Shown here: positions 29,994 through 38,588 of the stretch, one piece after another
How positions within the stretch are numbered: position 1 is the stretch's first letter
How the letters are laid out: every line of letters starts with the position of its first letter
Assembly: GCF_029953285.1 (NCBI RefSeq)
Contig: NZ_JASAOI010000013.1
Location: 1-42,225, forward strand
Length of the DNA: 42,225 bases
From: Yinghuangia seranimata
GTDB lineage: Bacteria; Actinomycetota; Actinomycetes; Streptomycetales; Streptomycetaceae
Reading direction: 5' to 3'
Notes under the pieces: model-generated
What the model saw: only the letters and a program-made list of their open reading frames with translations
What the model was told of the DNA's origin: nothing
Database searches by the model: none
Program-made: the position numbers and the translations under genes

Positions 29994-31913
29994 ATGGCCG
30001 GGGTTCACGACGACGGCATATCCGCCGACGACCGTCACGACGCCGAACCGGCGGTAGCGCAAGGCGGATCCGAGCCGAAACCGGCCGCCGACAACGACCC
30101 CGCGGACGAGCCGCGCGAGGCCCCGGCGCCGTCACCTGAACGCCCGGCACCCGCCTACTCCGACCCCGCGGCCGAACCCGACGCGTTCGCCCGGCCGCTG
30201 CCCCCCGCCGCGCCGCCGGAGCCCACGGCCGACGTCCTCGCCGACCCGGCCACCGAGCCCGAGGCGTTCGCCTCGCCGCACGGCGCCGCGCAGCCGGGAG
30301 AAAACCTCACGCCCGCGCCGCTCGTCGTCACCGAAGGCCCGAAGGCCGAAGGCACGGCACCGTCCGGCCCCGACGCGGCGGGAGTCGGCGATCCGGCCGC
30401 GGCCGCGCAGTCCGCGGCACCGAACACCGCACCCGACGAACCCTTGCCGGCCACAAGCACCGTCGTCGGCGCGGTCGACGCCGCCTCCGCGCCGCCCGCC
30501 GCCGACGTCCCGGCCGAACCCGCCGCCGTGGCCCCGCCGCGCCGGATGCACCCGGTGCTCGTGCCGCTCATGGTCATCGCCACCGTGCTCGCGGTGCTCA
30601 TCGTCGGCAGCGGCCTCGTCTCACTCCCGGGCGCGGGCGACGTCGTCGCGCCCGCCGCGGCGTCCGGCCCGTCCGCGTCGGCCGGCACACCGCACGGCTC
30701 CGCGAGCGCCTCGCCCTCGCCGTCCGAACCACCGCACACCGAGATCAAGTTCGACGAGGTCCGCGCGCTCGCCACCGCGCAGAGCGCCGCGCTGAGCGGC
30801 GGGAACGTGGACGCCTTCCTCGCGCCGTACGACCAGACCGGGGCCGCCTCCGCCGACCTGCTCGCGGAACGCCGGCGCACGTTCGCGAACCTGCGCCTCA
30901 TCCCGTTCGACCGCGCCGAGTTCCGCTGGGACCGCGTCGCGTCCGGCGCGCTCAGCGGGCGCGACACCGGCCCGGTCGCCGCCGACGTCGAGGTCAGCTT
31001 CGTCCACCAGATCTCCGGCGTCGACGCCGCGCCGGTCGCCGAGGTCTACGTCTGGACCCTCGAACGTGCCGCCATCGGCGCCCCGTTGCGCATCACCAAG
31101 GTGCGCGGCTCGTCCGGGCGCGGCGGCGGCTACCCCGCCGCGTGGGACCTCGCCGAGCTGGTCAAGGCCGACCGCCCGCACGTCATCATGCTCGCCGCGG
31201 CCGCCGACCAGGGCAAGCTCGGCACCTGGGCCGACCGCGCCGAGGGCGCCGCCAAGCGCGACCTCGAGCTGTGGAAGGGCCCCGACGGAATCCGGTCCCG
31301 CTTCATCGTGTTCGCCAGCCCCGACGACGACACGTTCGCCAAGGCGTACGGCCCCGGCATGCCCAAGGGCGTCGTGGCGTTCTGCGCCCCGCTCGTCGGC
31401 GACGGCTCCCGTGGCAGCGGAACGGTCGTCGGCAGCCGCCTCACCTGGAACAGCCGCGCGAAGGGCACCACCAGCGCGGAGGGCCAGAGCGGCGTCATGC
31501 GCCACGAGATGGGCCACGCGCTCATGGACGCGTTCGAGAACACCCGCGGCGCCGAGGCCCCGCTCTGGGTCGTCGAGGGCTTCGCCGAATACCTCGAATG
31601 GGTGGACCGCTTCGGCGAGTACTACGTGCCCGCCGCCCGCGACTACGTCCGCAGCGGCGAGTTCACCGGCAAACTCCCCGGCGACAAGGACCTGTACGGC
31701 GAGGACCCCGAGTCCAGCGGCATCAACTACCACCTGGCCATGACGGCCATCCGGTACATCGCCGACAAGTACGGTGCGGGCAAGGCCTTCGAGTTCGTCG
31801 TCGCCGTCTACCGCGAGCCGACCGCGGTGGAGAGCGCGCTCCAAGCGGCGACCGGCCTCGACATGGCGACGTTCCAGTCGAAGTGGGCGCAGTGGGTCAA
31901 GAGCCACGTGTGA
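29994..31913 (+). CDS. Membrane-anchored HEXXH zincin-like protein, paralogue A
   Basis: 639 aa. A long cytoplasmic tail (1-184) rich in Ala, Pro, Asp and Glu precedes one membrane helix (about 188-212). An NTF2-like region follows (about 250-360; RALATAQSAALSGGNVDAFLAPYD, RRRTFANLRLIPFDRAEFRW, VHQISGVDAAPVAEVYVWTLER). The C-terminal gluzincin-like domain has His504-Glu-x-x-His508 (HEMGH) and a putative third ligand Glu528 (VVEGFAEY, 19 residues later), then the helix AIRYIADKYGAGKAFEFVVAVY. The catalytic domain should be outside the cell. GGGAGG lies 7 nt before the ATG. Its TGA overlaps the next gene as GTGA. Peptidase activity is inferred from the motif; the substrate is unknown. Confidence 0.85.
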   Translation: MAGVHDDGISADDRHDAEPAVAQGGSEPKPAADNDPADEPREAPAPSPERPAPAYSDPAAEPDAFARPLPPAAPPEPTADVLADPATEPEAFASPHGAAQPGENLTPAPLVVTEGPKAEGTAPSGPDAAGVGDPAAAAQSAAPNTAPDEPLPATSTVVGAVDAASAPPAADVPAEPAAVAPPRRMHPVLVPLMVIATVLAVLIVGSGLVSLPGAGDVVAPAAASGPSASAGTPHGSASASPSPSEPPHTEIKFDEVRALATAQSAALSGGNVDAFLAPYDQTGAASADLLAERRRTFANLRLIPFDRAEFRWDRVASGALSGRDTGPVAADVEVSFVHQISGVDAAPVAEVYVWTLERAAIGAPLRITKVRGSSGRGGGYPAAWDLAELVKADRPHVIMLAAAADQGKLGTWADRAEGAAKRDLELWKGPDGIRSRFIVFASPDDDTFAKAYGPGMPKGVVAFCAPLVGDGSRGSGTVVGSRLTWNSRAKGTTSAEGQSGVMRHEMGHALMDAFENTRGAEAPLWVVEGFAEYLEWVDRFGEYYVPAARDYVRSGEFTGKLPGDKDLYGEDPESSGINYHLAMTAIRYIADKYGAGKAFEFVVAVYREPTAVESALQAATGLDMATFQSKWAQWVKSHV

Positions 31914-33589
31914 CGGAAGCCTCCGGGCCCGACGACGCCGACCGCCGCAGCCCTCCGGGCCGGCCCGGCGTACGGCTTGCCGCCGCCATCGCGGTCGCCG
32001 CCGCACTGCTCATCCCCTCCGGCCTCGCCGCCGGACCCTATCTCGCGGAACGCCCCGACGCCGCCCGCTCGGTCGTCGACCACGTGGGCGCCGACGGCCG
32101 CATCCCGGGCGCCGGCGGGCAGCCGGACCGCGAGACCGGCGGACCCGGACGCGCCCGCCCCGCCGACCCCACCCGCGACGAGGTCGCGGCGCTCGTCGCG
32201 ACGCAGAACACCGCACTGCGGACCCGCGACGAGCAGCTGTTCCTGTCCGCCTACGCACCCGACCGGCCCGACCTGCGCGCCGAACGGGTACGGCTGTTCG
32301 GCAACCTGCTCAAGATCCCGTTCAGCCGCGCCGAGTACCGGCTGCAGGACGTCCGGCCGGAACCCCCGCCGGACCGCCCGCCCGGTGGCGGTCCGGGCCC
32401 AGGCCCGGGCGGTCCCGGTCCTGGAGGTCCGGGCCCGGGCGGCGGTCCCGGACGCGGACCCGGCGGCGGCCCTGGAGGCGGCCCAGGTGGCGGTCCCGGC
32501 GCGCCGAGCCGCGGCCCGAACGGCGGTGCGGGGCACGGCCCCGGCGGCCCCGGCGGTGGTCCGGGCGGAGGACCTGGAGGCGGCGGCCCGCCCCCCGGAG
32601 GCCCGCGCGCCAGCTCCGCCACCATCGTCTTCGCCCACCAGATCACCGGCGTCGACGTCGGCGCGATCGCCGAGATGTACCACTGGACGGTCACCCGCGC
32701 CGCGCCGGGCGCGCCCGCGCTGATCACCGCCGTCGACGGCGGCCCCACCGACGCCGCGCGCCGCAACTCGACCTATCCGGCGCCGTGGGACGCGGCCGAA
32801 CTCGTCCTCGTCGACAAGCCGCACGTGCTGCTGCTGGCCGCCCGGCAGCACGAGTCCAAGGCCGCCACCTGGGCCACCCGCGCGGAGACCGCCGCGACCC
32901 GCGACCTGGCCGCCTGGCAGGGTCCCGAGCGCCCGCCCGAGCGCTTCGTCGTCTTCCTGACCCCGGACCACGCGTCGTTCGACGCGGTCCGCGGCGGCGA
33001 CAGCGTCACCTCCAACGCCATCGGCGTGTGCCTGTCCCTGCCCGCCGACCCCGTGCAACGCGCGCCCGACACCCCGGACTTCGCCGGCAGCCGGATCTAC
33101 GTCGACTCCACCTCCGCCGACATCAGCGACGGCGCCGCCGACGGCACCATCGCGATCTTCCGGCACGAGATGGGCCACGCCATGGTCGCGCCGTTCCAGA
33201 AGCGCGTCGTCGGCGCCGCGCCGCCGCTGTGGGTCGCCGAGGGGTTCGCCGGATACCTGGAGTGGGCCGACCGCTCGCTCGACCGCTGGTACGTCCCGCC
33301 CGCCCGCGAACTGGTCCGCTCCGGAGGCTTCTCCGGCCGGCTGCCGACCGACACCGAGATCTACTCGACCGATTCCAAGACGAGCGCGACCGGCTACCAC
33401 TTCGCGATGCTCGCGATCCGTTTCATCGCCGACAAGTACGGCCCCGCCAAGGCCTACTGCTTCGTCGTCGCGGTCTACCGCGACCCCCGCCCGGAAGCCG
33501 TCGACGCCGCGCTCACCGCCGCGACCGGACTGGACCGGACAACCTTCGAAGCCAAATGGGCGCAATACGTCAAGAACAAGGTCGGATGA
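31910..33589 (+). CDS. Membrane-anchored HEXXH zincin-like protein, paralogue B with Gly/Pro insertion
   Basis: 559 aa. The short cytoplasmic tail (1-21) is followed by a membrane helix (about 22-44), an NTF2-like region (from about 85), and the zincin domain with His419-Glu-x-x-His423 (HEMGH) and Glu444 (VAEGFAGY). Residues about 151-234 are an almost pure Gly/Pro segment placed between two strands of the NTF2-like region, where paralogue A has an ordinary loop. The GTG start at 31910 overlaps the stop of A by 4 nt, so translation is coupled and no ribosome-binding site is needed. A gap of 124 bp separates it from paralogue C. Confidence 0.84.
   Translation: MTEASGPDDADRRSPPGRPGVRLAAAIAVAAALLIPSGLAAGPYLAERPDAARSVVDHVGADGRIPGAGGQPDRETGGPGRARPADPTRDEVAALVATQNTALRTRDEQLFLSAYAPDRPDLRAERVRLFGNLLKIPFSRAEYRLQDVRPEPPPDRPPGGGPGPGPGGPGPGGPGPGGGPGRGPGGGPGGGPGGGPGAPSRGPNGGAGHGPGGPGGGPGGGPGGGGPPPGGPRASSATIVFAHQITGVDVGAIAEMYHWTVTRAAPGAPALITAVDGGPTDAARRNSTYPAPWDAAELVLVDKPHVLLLAARQHESKAATWATRAETAATRDLAAWQGPERPPERFVVFLTPDHASFDAVRGGDSVTSNAIGVCLSLPADPVQRAPDTPDFAGSRIYVDSTSADISDGAADGTIAIFRHEMGHAMVAPFQKRVVGAAPPLWVAEGFAGYLEWADRSLDRWYVPPARELVRSGGFSGRLPTDTEIYSTDSKTSATGYHFAMLAIRFIADKYGPAKAYCFVVAVYRDPRPEAVDAALTAATGLDRTTFEAKWAQYVKNKVG
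32361..32610 (+). repeat. Gly/Pro-coding low-complexity repeat
   Basis: About 250 bp of imperfect GGNCCN/GGNGGN units encode runs such as GGGPGPGPGGPGPGG and GGGPGGGPGGGPG within paralogue B. The strand is extremely G-rich in clusters, so quadruplex formation and slippage are possible. The reading frame is kept throughout, suggesting selection for the protein. Confidence 0.85.
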
Positions 33590-33664
33590 GCACACGACAC
33601 CACGCGACGGCCTTGCGCCGACGCCGCATTCGCCCGGTTTTCCCCCGACCCGGGCGCACCCCGA

Positions 33665-33670
33665 TATCCT
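33665..33670 (+). promoter_or_regulatory. Possible -10 of paralogue C
   Basis: TATCCT lies 43 nt before the ATG of C; the same hexamer stands 39 nt before the start of paralogue D (37053-37058). A dyad ACCCG-CA-CGGGT follows at 33679-33690. Similar placement at both genes suggests they share a promoter type. Confidence 0.45.
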
Positions 33671-33713
33671 CACGCTGCACCCGCACGGGTGACGGCACCC
33701 GCGGAGCACAAGG

Positions 33714-35423
33714 ATGACCATGGACGACAGCGCACCTGGCCCCATGGTCGAGGGGGAGTCCTCCGACGCCCCGATATCCGGCGGTATCCCCGGGCAGACC
33801 CGCGGCGCCACCCCGTACCCCGCCCCCGGCACAAACCGGCAGCCCACCCCGTACTGGCCCGCCCCCGTGCCCGGCGCGTGGCAGTGGACGCCCACCGGTT
33901 TCCCGGGACAGCGCCCGCCGTTCGGCCAGATCCCGTACGCGCACCCCGGCGACCCGCAGCGGCTGTGGCCGCACGCCGTCGTCGACCCCCGCCGCGACCA
34001 GCAGACTCCCGCCATCGTCGCGCTGAGCCTGCTCGCCGCCGTCGTCACCCTCATCGCCTACGTCGGCGTCGCGGCCGACCGCGGCGCCGCCCGCTCGGCG
34101 GGTGCCGCCGCCGACTCCGCGCACGGCGAGACCCACCCGTACGCGCCCCAGGCCGGCGACCCGGCGCGGCCCGGCGGCACCAACCCGACCAAGGACCCGG
34201 GGCTCACCGGCCCCACCGCGTCCTCCTCCGCCGAGGCCGCCGTGCTCACCCGCACCCAGGCCCTCGCCGCGACCCGCACCACCGCCCTGCGCGCCAACGA
34301 CGCCGCCGCCTTCACCCGCGGCCTCGACAAGAACGACAAGGCGCTCCTCGACGGCCAGAACCGGCTGTTCGCCAACCTGCGCAAGATCCCGTTCGACGAG
34401 TCCACGTGGAACGCCAAGCGCGTCACCGACGCCCGCACCGACCCCGGCGCCACCGGCGGCTGGCCGGTCACCGCAACCGTCGACGTCGCGTTCCAGCACA
34501 AGATCACCGGCGCCGACGTCGGCGCCGTCGCCGAGCACTACGTGTGGACCGTGCGCTGCGCCACCAGCACCGACCCGTGCGCCGTCACCAAAGTCGTCGG
34601 CGCCGACGACAGCCACGTCACCGGCCCCTCCGGCTACCCGGCGCCGTGGGACCTGTGGGACCTCGCCGTCGAACGCCGCGCGCACGTCGTCACGTTGGGC
34701 GACCGCTCCCTCGGCGACCACCTGCGCATCCGCGCCGACGAGGCCGAAGCGGCCGCCACCTACGACCTCCAGCGCTGGTCCGGACCCACCGGCACCTCGC
34801 CCGGCTTCGTCATCGCGCTCACCCGCGAACGCGCCGACTTCGACAAGATGTACAGCCGCGAGTCCGCCGGCGACTGGGCGGCCGGCTTCGCGCTCCCGCT
34901 GTCCGCCTCCGGCGACAACGACCGCGTCGGCGGCAGCCGCGTCGTCATCGACCTCACCGAGATGGACCGCGACGCGGTCTTCGCCAAGGTCATCCTGCGG
35001 CACGAGATGATGCACGCCCTGCTCGACCCCATCACCCGCGCCGACTTCACCCGCATACCCCTCTGGGCCGCCGAGGGCTTCGCCGACTGGGCCGCACAGG
35101 CCGACCGGTCGATCCGCGGCACCTACGAGGCGCGCGGCGTCGCCGACCTCATCCACAACGGCAAGTTCAAGGGCACCCTGCCCACCGACGCCGACTTCGA
35201 CTCCACCGACGAAGACGTCATCGACGCCGCCTACAACCAGGCCCACCTGGCCATCCGCTACCTCGCCGACACCTACGGCGCCGACCGCGCCTGCGCGTTC
35301 ATAGCGGACGTCTACCAGGGCACCTCCAGCAGCCTCGACGCCGCGATGCGCGCCGCCACCGGCAAGAACCTCAGCGAGTTCGAGAAGGCCTGGGCCGACT
35401 GGACACGCAAGAACTTCGGCTGA
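33714..35423 (+). CDS. Membrane-anchored HEXXH zincin-like protein, paralogue C
   Basis: 569 aa. The cytoplasmic tail (1-97) is rich in Pro, Tyr and Trp (PYWPAPVPGAWQWTPTGFPG). A membrane helix (about 99-121) and a Thr/Ser/Pro linker follow, then the NTF2-like region (about 180-290) and the zincin domain with His430-Glu-x-x-His434 (HEMMH) and Glu454 (AAEGFADW). It ends in the family pattern AIRYLADTYGADRACAFIADVY...FEKAWADWTRKNFG. GGAG lies 7 nt before the ATG. Its last codons and stop form the left arm of a 14-bp hairpin. It probably has its own promoter. Confidence 0.85.
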   Translation: MTMDDSAPGPMVEGESSDAPISGGIPGQTRGATPYPAPGTNRQPTPYWPAPVPGAWQWTPTGFPGQRPPFGQIPYAHPGDPQRLWPHAVVDPRRDQQTPAIVALSLLAAVVTLIAYVGVAADRGAARSAGAAADSAHGETHPYAPQAGDPARPGGTNPTKDPGLTGPTASSSAEAAVLTRTQALAATRTTALRANDAAAFTRGLDKNDKALLDGQNRLFANLRKIPFDESTWNAKRVTDARTDPGATGGWPVTATVDVAFQHKITGADVGAVAEHYVWTVRCATSTDPCAVTKVVGADDSHVTGPSGYPAPWDLWDLAVERRAHVVTLGDRSLGDHLRIRADEAEAAATYDLQRWSGPTGTSPGFVIALTRERADFDKMYSRESAGDWAAGFALPLSASGDNDRVGGSRVVIDLTEMDRDAVFAKVILRHEMMHALLDPITRADFTRIPLWAAEGFADWAAQADRSIRGTYEARGVADLIHNGKFKGTLPTDADFDSTDEDVIDAAYNQAHLAIRYLADTYGADRACAFIADVYQGTSSSLDAAMRAATGKNLSEFEKAWADWTRKNFG

Positions 35424-35443
35424 CCCCACGGGTCAGCCGAAGT
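35413..35443 (+). terminator. Terminator overlapping the stop codon of paralogue C
   Basis: A perfect 14-bp stem ACTTCGGCTGACCC/GGGTCAGCCGAAGT (35413-35426 with 35430-35443) has loop CAC. The left arm contains the last two and a half codons and the TGA stop (35421-35423). Confidence 0.85.
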
Positions 35444-35457
35444 CCTCGCACTCCACA

Positions 35458-35510
35458 CCGGCGTCACACGCCGGGACACCCACCGCCGGACGGCCGCGGC
35501 ACACGCCGCG
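35458..35510. terminator. Two further hairpins between convergent genes
   Basis: CCGGCGT/ACGCCGG with loop CAC (35458-35474) and CGCGGC/GCCGCG with loop ACAC (35495-35510) lie between the ends of paralogue C and the HNH gene. The second abuts the HNH stop and may terminate the minus strand. Confidence 0.5.
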
Positions 35511-36017
35511 TCAGGCCGTCACCGGCTCACCGAACCACGCCTGCTGCTCCGCCCCCGTCACGCCGAACGCCAGCACCAGCGCACGCGACCCGGCGGGCTC
35601 GTACGGCTCGAACAGCAGCCGCATCCCCGCCTCCTCCGGCGTCCGGTCCGCCTTGAGCTGGTTGTCCGCCGCGCAGGCCGCCACCGTGTTCAGCCACGAG
35701 TCCGCGCCACCGCGCGACTTCGGCCGCACGTGGTCCACCGTCGTGGCCCGCCCGCCGCAGTACGCGCACTTGCGGCCGTCCCGCTGCAGCACCCCGCGCT
35801 TCGACCACGCGACCCGTTGTCGGAACGGCACGCGGACGTAGCGGAGCAATCTGATGACCCGGGGAACCGGCAGCTCAAGCGCCGCCGCTCGCACGACCCG
35901 GCCGGGATCGGCGTCCTCGACGACGGCCTTCTCCTGCAACACCAGCACAAGCGCGCGACGGAACGACACCGTCGCGAGCGGCTGGTACGTCGCGTTCAGC
36001 ACCAACGTGTCCCGCAT
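35511..36017 (-). CDS. HNH endonuclease family protein
   Basis: 168 aa. The N-terminus (LVLNATYQPLATVSFRRALVLVLQEKAVV) matches actinobacterial HNH proteins. The zinc/HNH region is CAYCGG (first Cys pair), VDHVRPKSRGG (catalytic His in DH), then NTVAACAADN. The second Cys pair is reduced to a single Cys, with Ala-Ala-Asp-Asn in place of the usual CxxCN. The ATG at 36017 has GGAGG 8 nt upstream. Such proteins are widespread and mostly uncharacterised; DNA nicking is the family expectation. It is not paired with a methylase here. Confidence 0.87.
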   Translation of the reverse strand: MRDTLVLNATYQPLATVSFRRALVLVLQEKAVVEDADPGRVVRAAALELPVPRVIRLLRYVRVPFRQRVAWSKRGVLQRDGRKCAYCGGRATTVDHVRPKSRGGADSWLNTVAACAADNQLKADRTPEEAGMRLLFEPYEPAGSRALVLAFGVTGAEQQAWFGEPVTA

Positions 36018-36221
36018 GCGTCCGCCCTCCTTCCAAGGGGGTGGACCGCCGGGAACCCGGAACGACACCGCGCACCGCCGGGCAGACGCCCGCCGGAACG
36101 CGCCGACACGCTACGCGCGCCGGATCGTCCTCAACAGAGCGGTGGTGCCGCGGTGGCCATGCGCGCCTTTCCGTGAACTCGACGGCCCGGTTCGGGGAAT
36201 TCCGACTCGGCGGCCCGCCGC

Positions 36222-36340
36222 GTCACGGCCGCGGGCCGTGACCACTGTGCCCCCCGCACGATCAGCCGGACAACGCAATTTCGCCGAACACCCGCCGAAC
36301 ACCCCGCGTCGCGCGGGCGCGCACACGACCGCGCGCCCGC
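36222..36340. promoter_or_regulatory. Hairpins in the HNH-PEBP gap
   Basis: The 371-bp gap 36018-36388 contains no supported gene. It holds a 9-bp hairpin GTCACGGCC/GGCCGTGAC, loop GCG (36222-36242), and a 10-bp hairpin GCGGGCGCGC/GCGCGCCCGC (36313-36340). The latter lies 49 nt downstream of the PEBP stop on the minus strand and is a likely terminator; the former may be an operator or a second terminator. Confidence 0.5.
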
Positions 36341-36388
36341 CGCGGAGCAGGGCTCCACGACGGGCGCGCGGTTCGTCGGGGGAAGGCG

Positions 36389-36931
36389 TCAGCGCTGGTA
36401 CACCGGCGTGATGATGGCCCGCGCCAGCGTCTTGAAGAACAGGTTGAAACCGACCACCGCGGGCGTCACGTTCTCGTCCACACCCAGCGTCTCCTCGCCC
36501 ACCGCGTGCACGACGAACGCGTAACGGTGCGCGTGGTGCCCCTCCGGCGGCGCCGCACCCACATAACCCGGCATACCGGCGTCGTTGCGCACATGGAACG
36601 CGCCCGCGGGCAGCCCCTTGCCGTCCGCCGCGCCCGCGCCCCGGGGCAGCTCCGTCACCGACACGGGGACGTCCACCACGGTCCAGTGCCAGAACCCGCT
36701 CGCGGTCGGCGCGTCCGGGTCGAAGCACGTCACCACGAAGCTCTTCGTCTCCGGCGGGAAACCCGCCCACGACAGCTGCGGCGACACGTCCTCGCCACCC
36801 GCGCCCATCACCCCGCTCACGTACGGGTCGGGCAGCGTCACACCGTCCGCCACATCCGTGCTCTCCACCGTGAACCACGGCTTCTCCGGCAGGAATTCAT
36901 ACGGCATCGGGGGCAGCTTCAGGTCCGACAC
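36389..36931 (-). CDS. YbhB/YbcL-type PEBP-like protein
   Basis: 180 aa phosphatidylethanolamine-binding-protein fold. Family motifs are [36 protein letters not shown] and a C-terminal [15 protein letters not shown] (the conserved H-x-Y/F segment). Bacterial members are cytosolic or secreted proteins of unclear function, some inhibiting proteases or kinases. No signal peptide is present. The GTG at 36931 has GAGGAG 5 nt upstream. It lies between zincin paralogues C and D on the opposite strand. Confidence 0.9.
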   Translation of the reverse strand: MSDLKLPPMPYEFLPEKPWFTVESTDVADGVTLPDPYVSGVMGAGGEDVSPQLSWAGFPPETKSFVVTCFDPDAPTASGFWHWTVVDVPVSVTELPRGAGAADGKGLPAGAFHVRNDAGMPGYVGAAPPEGHHAHRYAFVVHAVGEETLGVDENVTPAVVGFNLFFKTLARAIITPVYQR

Positions 36932-37052
36932 GACCACTCCTCGTCTCCAGGACGGCACCAACCCTCCGACCCTACGCGCTCCCCAGGCGGCATCCCGCCC
37001 ACCACGGACAACGCGAGCACGATCATCTCTCGGCGCCACGCCCACGCCCAGG

Positions 37053-37058
37053 TATCCT
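37053..37058 (+). promoter_or_regulatory. Possible -10 of paralogue D
   Basis: TATCCT lies 39 nt before the GTG start of paralogue D, in a similar position to the hexamer at paralogue C. Confidence 0.4.
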
Positions 37059-37097
37059 CCCGCCACCGGGCGAAGCGAACCGAGGGGAGCGGGCCAC

Positions 37098-38552
37098 GTG
37101 GCGCAAGCGCGACCGATACGGCCCACCACGGGCCGGGCAGGCCGCGTCAACCGCCCCACCGTCGCCCTGATCCTGCTCGTCGTCCTGCTCACGTCGGTCA
37201 TCGCGTACGGCGCCACCCGAAGCCGCGGCGGCACCCCGCACACCCCCGGCCAAGGCGCCCAGCCCGGCGTCCCGAGCGCCACCCAACCGGGCGACGCCAC
37301 CCCGGCCGTCCCCGGCACCGACACCGGCATCACCCCGGCGCAGCTCGACGCCCTCGCCGCCGCCCGCACCCACGCGCTCGCCGCCGGCGACGAAGCCGCC
37401 TTCACCGCGGCACTCGACCCCGCCACCCCCGGCCTCGTCGACGAACAACGCCGGCTCTTCCGCAACCTGCGGCCCATCCCGTTCGACGAAGCCGCCTACC
37501 GCGTCGACAGCAGCCGCCCCGTGCCCGGCGCGGCCGGCACGCTGATCGTCGACGTCTCCTTCGACCACCGCATCACCAACGCCGACGTCGCGACCGTGGG
37601 GGAGGGCTACCGCTGGACCGTCACCCGGCCCGCGCCCGGCGCGCCCCTGCGCATCAGCAGCATCACCGGAACCCCGTACGAAGGCGCCGGATACCGCTAC
37701 GCCCGCGACTACCCCGCACCCTGGGACCGCGCCACACTCACCGTCGTCCGACGCCCCCACACGGTCGTCCTCGCCGACCCCCAGGTCGCCGACCGCGCCG
37801 AATCCCTCGCGGACGCCGCCGAACAGGCCGCCGTCACCGACCTCACCGGCTACGCGGGCCCCCGCGGCACATCTCCCGGCTTCGTCCTCGTCCCCGTCGC
37901 CGACCGCGCCGCCTTCTACGAGCTCTACGGCGGCCGCGCCGACCAGCACGGCGACGAGTCCGGCCTCACCTACGCGCTGCGCACCTCACCCACCGGGACC
38001 ACCGCCACCCAGTCCGCCCCCGGCAGCACCCCCCAGTTCGGCGGCGCCCGCATCGTCGTCGACGTCACCTCCGGCTACTTCACGTCGGGCGACCCCGAAC
38101 GCGCCGCCGTCCTGCTCCGCCACGAGACGGCCCACGCCCTCATCACCCCGCTGCGCAGCGAACTCGCCGGACAGAACCAGCCCGTGTGGCTCGTCGAAGG
38201 CTTCGCCGACTGGCTCGCGCTCCGCCCGCACCACGGACACCTCGAGGGCGACCTCGCCGAAGCACGCACCTACGTCCGCAGCGGCCGCTTCCCCGGCACG
38301 CTGCCCACCGACGCCGACCTCTACCAGGCCGACCCGGTGGGCAACGCCGCCTCGTACGAGCTCGCCCACCTCGTCCTGCTGCGCATCGAACAGACCCGCG
38401 GCAGCGCCGCCGTCTACCGGCTCGTCAGCGCCGTCTACGCGGACCCGTCACCCGCGTCCGTCGACCGCGCCATCAAGGACGCCACCGGACGCGGCCGCGC
38501 CGACTTCGAACGCGACTGGGCGCAGTACGTGAACAGCATGTTCGGCCGCTAG
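37098..38552 (+). CDS. Membrane-anchored HEXXH zincin-like protein, paralogue D
   Basis: 484 aa, the shortest paralogue. A basic 19-residue cytoplasmic tail precedes the membrane helix (about 20-42), a Pro/Gly/Thr linker, the NTF2-like region (about 85-190: [41 protein letters not shown]) and the zincin domain with His342-Glu-x-x-His346 (HETAH) and Glu367 (LVEGFADW). The GTG at 37098 has GGGGAG 8 nt upstream. It is separated from A-C by the HNH and PEBP genes on the other strand but shares the same architecture. It converges on Spo0M with 36 bp between stops and no clear terminator. Confidence 0.84.
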   Translation: MAQARPIRPTTGRAGRVNRPTVALILLVVLLTSVIAYGATRSRGGTPHTPGQGAQPGVPSATQPGDATPAVPGTDTGITPAQLDALAAARTHALAAGDEAAFTAALDPATPGLVDEQRRLFRNLRPIPFDEAAYRVDSSRPVPGAAGTLIVDVSFDHRITNADVATVGEGYRWTVTRPAPGAPLRISSITGTPYEGAGYRYARDYPAPWDRATLTVVRRPHTVVLADPQVADRAESLADAAEQAAVTDLTGYAGPRGTSPGFVLVPVADRAAFYELYGGRADQHGDESGLTYALRTSPTGTTATQSAPGSTPQFGGARIVVDVTSGYFTSGDPERAAVLLRHETAHALITPLRSELAGQNQPVWLVEGFADWLALRPHHGHLEGDLAEARTYVRSGRFPGTLPTDADLYQADPVGNAASYELAHLVLLRIEQTRGSAAVYRLVSAVYADPSPASVDRAIKDATGRGRADFERDWAQYVNSMFGR

Positions 38553-38588
38553 CCACTAGCCGCTAGCCGCCGGCGCCGACGGGAACGA

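Noticed and set aside
29994-38552. Secreted protease cluster with HNH and PEBP as one defence island
   Set aside because: HNH and PEBP are on the opposite strand, are common housekeeping-type actinobacterial genes, and no methylase, helicase, toxin or integrase accompanies them.
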